This document shows, in pieces, positions 58,519 to 64,000 of a stretch of 64,000 nt of DNA; the first letter of the stretch is position 1, and every line of letters begins with the position of its first letter. Below the pieces are notes generated by a model, which saw only the letters and a list, made by a program, of their open reading frames with translations, was not told the origin of the DNA and ran no database searches. The translations under genes and the position numbers were made by a program. The stretch spans positions 248,001 to 312,000 of the forward strand of contig NZ_LT608328.1 in the NCBI RefSeq assembly GCF_900095795.1. The letters are read 5' to 3'. This DNA comes from Petrimonas mucosa. Lineage in GTDB: Bacteria > Bacteroidota > Bacteroidia > Bacteroidales > Dysgonomonadaceae.

Positions 58519-60617
58519 TTAACCCACATTGCAGCTAACCGGAGCTAATTCCCTGTATCCCTGCGTATATATTTTTTTCAAGGTTCAATTGGGGGACTAC
58601 AGATTTTTTCCTGATAAATGGTTTTTCATCGTATCCCAACACCTTATATATGATTCTTACTTTGGATTCAGGGAGTGAACATTTTCTAATCGACACACAC
58701 TCTTCATCGGTATTTACCATGTGCGTTGTCACCATTTTCTGCGTGTTCATGATCCGGACAATCTCTCTCCACTCATGGGTAATCCCAAATTGTTTCAGTT
58801 TGAAACGGATCGTGCTTACCAGCTGGTAGGCCAACAGCCCGAGGTGAAGATGAGCCATTGTCGCCTCATCCGTTTTATGAAACACGGGACGCAGGTTCAG
58901 ATCAGTCTTCAGGCAACGAAACGTCGACTCTACTTCTCTTATAGTGTTGTAAATCAGCCAGGTGATCTCCTCTCCATGTACCGACAGGGAAGTACGCAAG
59001 AAGTATTCCCCATGTCTTGATTCGCTCTTTGCCTCGATTCTCTCCCAGGATATGGATGTGGCATGAATCCCCCTTTCGTCGGGCTCCACATGGATCTGAT
59101 ACAGGCGGTGTACCGAAGGGTATTTTTCCTTTAGCCGGCCGATGCGTTCCCACACCTTTTCAAGCTTTTTGGTGCCTCCTTTCTTTTTCAGGGCTTCGGC
59201 TGCCTGGCTCAGTCCACATTCAAAGGCCCGCGTGAAACGGTTTTCCATGGACGCTTCCTTGAGACCCTTGCTATAGCTCTTCACCTTGTAGAAGCTGTCA
59301 CTTTCGCCATCCACTTCTACCTGACTGATCTCGATGAGCTGGTTGGATTTATCCCGTATTTCCACAGGGGAAAGGCTTGTTGCACGGTATTCTTTGAGTT
59401 TACCCCGTGAGACACAGATGTAGTCGAAGGATTCCTCTTTCAATATCTTCAGGTTATCATTCGTGGCGATGCCGGCATCCATGACCACCACCTGCTTTTT
59501 ATCGGATCTCCCCCTATGGGATTTCATCTTGTCAAGAATATATTGCAGGCTTTCAGGATCAGTCATGTTGCCTTCAAAGATTTGTGACTCCTTCAGGAAA
59601 CCTTCCGGGTTGACCACCACAGCCAGCACCACCAGTCTGGTATCGTTACGCTTTTCCTTGCTGCGCCCGAACTTAGCTATCCGACTCTCTCGCATGGTTC
59701 CCTCAAAATAGGTATTTGTTAAATCATAGATGATAATCTTGTCATCCAAGGAAAAAAGATCGTTCGTGCGGTTAGAAAAATGACGTTCCAAGCCATCCTT
59801 CTCACCATAAAGCCGGTGAGCCATCTGGTAAAGCTTATCTTTGGTGATGGCCGAAGGATCAACCCCGGTCAGTTCACAAAGCGCCGAGTTCTCCTTCAAC
59901 CAACGGCTGGTTTTATACTCCGATGCGGGGTAAACAGCCCGGGCGATGATCTGGGTTAAAGCAAGGGCGATATCTTGTTTCTCCCAGCCGAAAGTCTCTA
60001 AATACTCCGGCAGGAGCAATTGGCGGCAAGCTTGAAGACAAAGCCATTCGCCACCAACCTCCCGGATATCACTGTTCGTTGTCCTGTCAATGTACACTTG
60101 CTCGATACCAGCCGCCTTCTTCTTTGCCTTTTCTATCTTTTGCGCTTCATGGAGTAGTCCCACGTATTTCGTGCACAGGGCTTCCACCTTGTCATCACGA
60201 AGCGATGAGATGATGAATGTTTTGCCCTCGAAGTAAACCTGGTTGATGCGTTGACAGAGAAAGGGAATCTTTTCAGGTGGAAGAACTGATTCCAGGTCAC
60301 CCAAAGAGAGCAGCGTGCGATTACGGATGAAGCGGCCTTCCCGGTAGCTCTCACACAACCGGTAATGGGTATACTCATGGCCCCCATCCTTTTGCTTTAT
60401 GCTTGTCTTGAAAAACATACAACGCAAAAGTAATCAAGGGATACGTTTTTTTCAACATCAAATGGGGGACTACATTCGTGTTTTAAAATAAACCGACATT
60501 GAATATCAGCCTGATACAAAAATTTATGGTCAGCAAACAGACGTAAAACAAGCGGATTTAACGTAAATAGAGGGTAAGTTTAACTTCTATTTATAATCGT
60601 GCTGCAATGTGGGTTAA
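58519..60617 (-). mobile_element. IS1634-type insertion sequence
   Basis: Perfect 17-bp terminal inverted repeats: TTAACCCACATTGCAGC (58519-58535) and GCTGCAATGTGGGTTAA (60601-60617). The transposase is on the minus strand. No target duplication is evident: the flanking bases TTTTCC and TAAATA do not match. Length is about 2.1 kb, usual for the family. Confidence 0.85.
58535..60418 (-). CDS. IS1634-family transposase
   Basis: 627 residues from the ATG at 60418; a TTG at 60427 is in frame. The large DDE protein shows the family pattern: IIYDLTNTYFEGTMRESRIA (first Asp), KQVVVMDAGIATNDNLKIL (second Asp), YFLRTSLSVHGEEITWLIYN and IREVESTFRCLKTDLNLRPV (final Glu). The N-terminus (MFFKTSIKQKDGGHEYTHYR) and the C-terminal RKKSVVPQLNLE are typical of Bacteroidetes IS1634 transposases. 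The frame is intact, so the element is probably active. The gene ends at the inverted repeat. Confidence 0.93.
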   Translation of the reverse strand: MFFKTSIKQKDGGHEYTHYRLCESYREGRFIRNRTLLSLGDLESVLPPEKIPFLCQRINQVYFEGKTFIISSLRDDKVEALCTKYVGLLHEAQKIEKAKKKAAGIEQVYIDRTTNSDIREVGGEWLCLQACRQLLLPEYLETFGWEKQDIALALTQIIARAVYPASEYKTSRWLKENSALCELTGVDPSAITKDKLYQMAHRLYGEKDGLERHFSNRTNDLFSLDDKIIIYDLTNTYFEGTMRESRIAKFGRSKEKRNDTRLVVLAVVVNPEGFLKESQIFEGNMTDPESLQYILDKMKSHRGRSDKKQVVVMDAGIATNDNLKILKEESFDYICVSRGKLKEYRATSLSPVEIRDKSNQLIEISQVEVDGESDSFYKVKSYSKGLKEASMENRFTRAFECGLSQAAEALKKKGGTKKLEKVWERIGRLKEKYPSVHRLYQIHVEPDERGIHATSISWERIEAKSESRHGEYFLRTSLSVHGEEITWLIYNTIREVESTFRCLKTDLNLRPVFHKTDEATMAHLHLGLLAYQLVSTIRFKLKQFGITHEWREIVRIMNTQKMVTTHMVNTDEECVSIRKCSLPESKVRIIYKVLGYDEKPFIRKKSVVPQLNLEKNIYAGIQGISSG

Positions 60618-60634
60618 TAAATAACAAGTTCGAA

Positions 60635-60671
60635 AGACAGTATTTTGATAGCAAAATACTGTCTTTTATTT
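60635..60671 (+). terminator. Rho-independent terminator, probably of the helicase gene, displaced by an IS
   Basis: AGACAGTATTTT (60635-60646) pairs perfectly with AAAATACTGTCT (60653-60664), 6-nt loop, followed by TTTATTT. It starts 18 bp after the IS end. Without the IS it would lie about 34 bp after the helicase stop, the normal distance. Confidence 0.85.
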
Positions 60672-60872
60672 ATGTCAAAAATTAAAGAAATTTTTCTTTA
60701 ATTCATTAGTTGATATTACAAATAAATTAGTTACTTTGTAGGGCAAAAGAGAGATATAAAAATCTGTTTTTTAGCTACTTATATAAAATATTAAACTGTA
60801 AGAAAACGGGCCGAAAAAACAACGAAACTGTTTCTAAAGAGACACAAAAATAAGAAATAAAAACTTAAACAG

Positions 60873-62765
60873 ATGAAACGTAAACTTTTAATCAGAGATC
60901 TCACCCTAAGGGACGGCCAACAATCGGCATTTGCCACCCGAATGAATCAATCGCAGGTCGACCGGGTTCTTCCTTACTACAAGGATGCCAATTTCTATGC
61001 GATGGAAGTATGGGGCGGAGCTGTTCCCGACTCCGTGATGCGCTATCTGGGCGAGAATCCGTGGGACAGGCTGAAAAAAATCAGCGATGGCGTAGAGGGT
61101 GTTTCCAAACTTACGGCCCTTTCAAGAGGAAGAAACCTTTATGGGTATGCACCTTATCCCGATGAAATCATTGACGGCTTTTTTAAAAATGCCGTTTCAA
61201 ACGGGCTCAGCATCATGCGTATTTTCGATGCGCTGAATGATGTTGACAACATAAAGTCGAGTGTAAAATATATCAAGAAATATGGTGGACTGGCCGATTG
61301 TGCGGTTTGCTACACGATTGATCCCAAGTACGACGATGAGGTGAAGATCGTGGAAAAGAGGGGGTTCCTCGGTTTGTTCAGCAAAAAAGAGGAGGTACGG
61401 GTAAAGAAGGAAAAGGTCTTTACCGACAGCTATTTTCTTCAGAAGGCCAAAGAGATGGAGGCTTTAGGTGCCGATATGATCACCATCAAGGATATGAGCG
61501 GACTGATTCCTCCCGCACGTGTGGCAACGCTTGTATCGTTGTTCAAGAAGGAGCTTGAGGTACCTGTTGACTTTCATACCCACTGTACGCCGGGATATGG
61601 ACTGGCTTCCGTTCTTGCTGCAATTGTGAACGGTGTCGATATAGTGGATACCAATATCTGGAATTTCGCTGGCGGGCCGGCTGCGCCGGCCATTGAGCTG
61701 ATCTATATCTTCTGTGAAAAGATGGATATTGAACTGGATCTCAACATGGAGGCGGTAGCAAAAATAAATGCCGAACTGTTTGAAATACGACGTGAATTGG
61801 AAGCATTCGATGCGGTGAAACAGTATCCCAATCCATTCAATCCGTTGACCGACATATTGCCGGCCGAGATCGACAGGTTGTTCGATGAGGCGATTGCGGC
61901 AGCAAGAACCAACAACGAAGAGGCCCTGCTCGAGGCCTGTCATCTGATCGAAGCCCACTTCAATTTTCCCAAGCCCGATGAAAAGGTGAAGAATGCCGAG
62001 ATACCGGGCGGAATGTACACCAACATGGTTGCCCAGCTCAAGCAGTTCAATGCGCTGGATATTCTGGAAGATGCGATGAAGCTGATTCCCAGTGTAAGGC
62101 TCGATGCAGGGTTACCACCCCTGGTTACGCCTACCAGCCAGATAGTAGGGGCACAGGCCGTCAGTTCGGCCCTGAACCTGAAGAATGGCCGGGATAAATA
62201 TGCCAACGCCTCCAACCAGTTTGTTGCATTGGTAAAAGGTGAGTATGGAAAGACTCCCGTTCCGGTAGATCCCGAATTCAGGTTGAAGATTGCCGGAACT
62301 GGCGAAGAGACACCGTACGACACGAGCAGCTACAGGCGTCAGGATAATCCGGTGTTGCCGGAGTTTGGCAATGTTCAGTTGGCGAAGGATGAAAAAGAGG
62401 AGCTGTTGCTGGAACTCTTCCCGGCCGTAGCTACCCAGTTCCTGAAAAAACTTCGCGAAGCGGAGTTCGTGTCCCGGCAGCCGGCACAGGAACAGGCCGG
62501 ACCGGTTGAAAATGTCAACGCCGCACCGGTTGTCGAGGAAAAGGAACCCGATGGTTACGTGGTGGAAAGCCCGATGCCGGGAAATATCATCAAGTTTCTG
62601 GCAGAGGAAGGGGCACAGGTTAGTCGAGGAAACAATCTCTTCATCCTGGAGGCGATGAAAATGGAGAACGAGGTGGCCTCTGAGTTTTCAGGAAAAGTTT
62701 ACAAGATTTATGTGAAGCCGGGTGATATTGTTCAGGTTGGTCAGCCGATCATGAAGATCGTCTGA
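60873..62765 (+). CDS. Biotin-dependent oxaloacetate decarboxylase alpha / pyruvate carboxylase subunit B
   Basis: 630 residues. The carboxyltransferase (HMGL-like) domain spans about 1-300 with LLIRDLTLRDGQQSAFATRM, MRIFDALNDVDN, MITIKDMSGLIPPARVATLV and FHTHCTPGYGLASVLAAIVN. The conserved PYC/OADA domain follows (about 310-500), and a C-terminal biotinyl domain (about 555-630) carries EAMKMENEV, where the lysine takes biotin. It moves the carboxyl group between oxaloacetate and biotin. No beta/gamma (sodium pump) or carboxylase subunit is adjacent, so pump versus anaplerotic role is open. An insertion near residues 165-180 (GFLGLFSKKEEVRVKKEK) is unusual for the barrel. The 5' gap (60672-60872) is AT-rich with only a weak promoter. 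Confidence 0.92.
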   Translation: MKRKLLIRDLTLRDGQQSAFATRMNQSQVDRVLPYYKDANFYAMEVWGGAVPDSVMRYLGENPWDRLKKISDGVEGVSKLTALSRGRNLYGYAPYPDEIIDGFFKNAVSNGLSIMRIFDALNDVDNIKSSVKYIKKYGGLADCAVCYTIDPKYDDEVKIVEKRGFLGLFSKKEEVRVKKEKVFTDSYFLQKAKEMEALGADMITIKDMSGLIPPARVATLVSLFKKELEVPVDFHTHCTPGYGLASVLAAIVNGVDIVDTNIWNFAGGPAAPAIELIYIFCEKMDIELDLNMEAVAKINAELFEIRRELEAFDAVKQYPNPFNPLTDILPAEIDRLFDEAIAAARTNNEEALLEACHLIEAHFNFPKPDEKVKNAEIPGGMYTNMVAQLKQFNALDILEDAMKLIPSVRLDAGLPPLVTPTSQIVGAQAVSSALNLKNGRDKYANASNQFVALVKGEYGKTPVPVDPEFRLKIAGTGEETPYDTSSYRRQDNPVLPEFGNVQLAKDEKEELLLELFPAVATQFLKKLREAEFVSRQPAQEQAGPVENVNAAPVVEEKEPDGYVVESPMPGNIIKFLAEEGAQVSRGNNLFILEAMKMENEVASEFSGKVYKIYVKPGDIVQVGQPIMKIV

Positions 62766-62795
62766 ACGGATAGAGTCGGACAATTCCGAATAGAA

Positions 62796-62846
62796 AACCC
62801 GCCATGGTTGGCAGTTCACGCCTCCCATGACGGGTTCTCTCTTTTT
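62796..62846 (+). terminator. Terminator after the biotin-dependent carboxylase gene
   Basis: AACCCG (62796-62801) pairs with CGGGTT (62831-62836) and CATGG (62803-62807) with CCATG (62825-62829), with one mismatch between. CTCTCTTTTT follows. It lies between two convergent genes. Confidence 0.8.
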
Positions 62847-62869
62847 CAGACAGCTACCCGGTGCGAAAT

Positions 62870-64000
62870 TTAGAGGGTAAAAAGTCTCTTCAGATGCCGG
62901 TCATAGATATTCTCTTCAACGCAACTGCCAATCACCTTACTATATTTCTCCAGCAGTGAGGTGTAGCTGTCTCCCATTTCTGCCGCTATTTTGTAGGCCA
63001 CATGGATCAGCTGCCTGAAGCTGGGGTTGTAGTCGGGATGTCCCGGAATATGACGCAGTGTATTGGCATATTTTTCACTGTTCCATCCATTGACCTCTTC
63101 TACCGTGGGGAGTTTTGAACCGTCGATATCGATCACGTCGGCATAGGGGGCACAAAGTTCATCCTGCCGGTTGTAGGAGTGTTCATAAATCTTCTTTGCC
63201 AGCTCGAGCCCTTCCCCGCCTGCCATGGCCAGTCCGATCACCTCTTCCAGCCAGGTGGTGCCGGCCGTTTTCAGATGTAGCCCTTTGTCATGACGTCGGA
63301 TCACTTCTGCCATTATAGGGTAGATGGAAAATTTATCGCTGCCCGAATGTACACTCAGTTTCAGTTCTTGAGGCAACCCGAACTCCCTGACGGCATAGTC
63401 GATCACCAGCACATCCTCCTCGAACTCTTTGGCAAACTGGTCAAGATTGCCCACGTAATCTACCCCCTTGTTGAAGCGGCCGGTGAATTTTGGGGCGATG
63501 GTTTGTACGGGTACCCTCTTGTCGGCAAGCATCTTCAGGATAAAGAGGAGTTCAACCGGTGTCTGCGGAGACTCTACCTCATCCATCGAGACCTCGGTGA
63601 TGAAGTTTCCTTCACCCTTTTCCCGCTTCAGGAAGTTGTAGATTTCAGAGGCGTGCTGTGTGGCAGCCAAGAATTTGCCGGCAATCTGTTCCAACAACTC
63701 AACAGTTACCTGCAACGGCTTGTCCATGCCGGGTATCACCATTTCACCCAGATACTTCTTGCAGGATGCGATGAAAGCGTCCACCTCCTCTCTGCTGCTC
63801 CCCTTACCGATAAAAGAGGCCACATCGAGGGTAAAAAAATCTGATGTCTCCACGTAGCTGGAAACGGTGTTGAGATTGATGTGATCTGCATCGACAAAAT
63901 AGATACCCTCGTAACCAAGTGCCTTTACTGCTTCATCTGCCTCTTTGCGCGTGTCTGACGGCACCGTGCCCACATAGGTGTGTTCACGGTTAGATTTATT
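62870..64000 (-). CDS. Tagaturonate epimerase-like protein, C-terminal part (runs off the right edge)
   Basis: The frame continues in the open to the last base: reading inward it begins NKSNREHTYVGTVPSDTRKE, so the start is outside the window and about 377 residues are seen. The blocks YEGIYFVDADHINLNTVSSY, LPQELKLSVHSGSDKFSIYP and LHLKTAGTTWLEEVIGLAMA match the UxaE/tagaturonate epimerase family, with the metal-binding His and Asp residues (DADHIN, HSGSDKF). The enzyme interconverts tagaturonate and fructuronate in hexuronate breakdown. The family call is from memory of the sequence pattern. It is convergent with the biotin enzyme. Confidence 0.8.
   Translation of the reverse strand, partial: NKSNREHTYVGTVPSDTRKEADEAVKALGYEGIYFVDADHINLNTVSSYVETSDFFTLDVASFIGKGSSREEVDAFIASCKKYLGEMVIPGMDKPLQVTVELLEQIAGKFLAATQHASEIYNFLKREKGEGNFITEVSMDEVESPQTPVELLFILKMLADKRVPVQTIAPKFTGRFNKGVDYVGNLDQFAKEFEEDVLVIDYAVREFGLPQELKLSVHSGSDKFSIYPIMAEVIRRHDKGLHLKTAGTTWLEEVIGLAMAGGEGLELAKKIYEHSYNRQDELCAPYADVIDIDGSKLPTVEEVNGWNSEKYANTLRHIPGHPDYNPSFRQLIHVAYKIAAEMGDSYTSLLEKYSKVIGSCVEENIYDRHLKRLFTL

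Noticed and set aside
58572-60474. The 29-bp direct repeats as the ends of the IS1634 element
   Set aside because: They are in the same orientation and one lies within the transposase coding region. The perfect 17-bp inverted repeats at 58519 and 60601 are better ends.

Overview
The window is chromosomal DNA of a member of the order Bacteroidales, most likely Dysgonomonadaceae (Proteiniphilum/Petrimonas-like). I infer this from SusC/SusD outer-membrane pairs with an ECF sigma/FecR switch, an alpha-2-macroglobulin/PBP1C pair, the order mnmG-apt-uvrC-dtd-mazG-deoC, GH172 and LacZ-type secreted glycosidases, and many TAnnTTTG promoter elements of the Bacteroidetes type. The genus is a guess from gene content.

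Positions 1 to about 7880 look like one end of an integrated genetic island. It stops at a 47-nt 3' fragment of a tRNA-Lys(CTT) gene (7834-7880), the usual attachment scar, with a tyrosine recombinase beside it (6241-7671, minus). Inside lie a WYL-type regulator running off the left edge, an orphan AT-rich gene, a GC-rich four-gene operon (DUF6266 protein, coiled-coil membrane protein, GH19-like endolysin, lipoprotein with a C-terminal membrane anchor resembling a unimolecular spanin), and an Mrr-type restriction nuclease. The mrr gene is bounded like an integron gene cassette: the 12 bp at its 5' edge are the exact complement of the 12 bp at its 3' edge, and a long attC-like imperfect palindrome follows it. 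The lysis-type operon and the mrr cassette are the most likely under-described systems here.

Positions 7880 to 12000 hold the terminator of the interrupted tRNA-Lys gene, a DnaQ-like exonuclease, and an IS5-family element (8702-11473) into which an IS4-family element has jumped (10081-11380, 9-bp target duplication). The outer element has truncated an unidentified gene.

Positions 12000 to 20000 form an ECF sigma/FecR/SusC (with STN domain)/SusD/thioredoxin-like lipoprotein locus, a self-regulated nutrient-uptake unit. Then come a SnoaL-like protein, valS, a 166-bp tandem repeat, a fructosamine-kinase-like gene, the PBP1C/alpha-2-macroglobulin pair, a helix-hairpin-helix membrane protein, a Gate-domain transporter-like protein, ybeY and an EEP-family hydrolase.

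Positions 35900 to 45300 carry the nucleic-acid and nucleotide housekeeping run mnmG, apt, uvrC, dtd, mazG-like and deoC, followed by a secreted beta-galactosidase. A perfect parS-like palindrome sits between mnmG and apt. After hsp20, a polyprenyl diphosphate synthase, polA, a YqaA-like protein, a radical SAM protein, GH172, ychF and nadA, there is an AT-rich intergenic region (54953-55480) with a cluster of TTATCAACA boxes, a plausible oriC. Beyond it are a lipoprotein of the tyrosine-phosphatase family whose catalytic cysteine is replaced by glycine, a DEAD-box RNA helicase, an IS1634-type element, a biotin-dependent oxaloacetate decarboxylase/pyruvate carboxylase subunit and the C-terminal part of a tagaturonate-epimerase-like protein running off the right edge.
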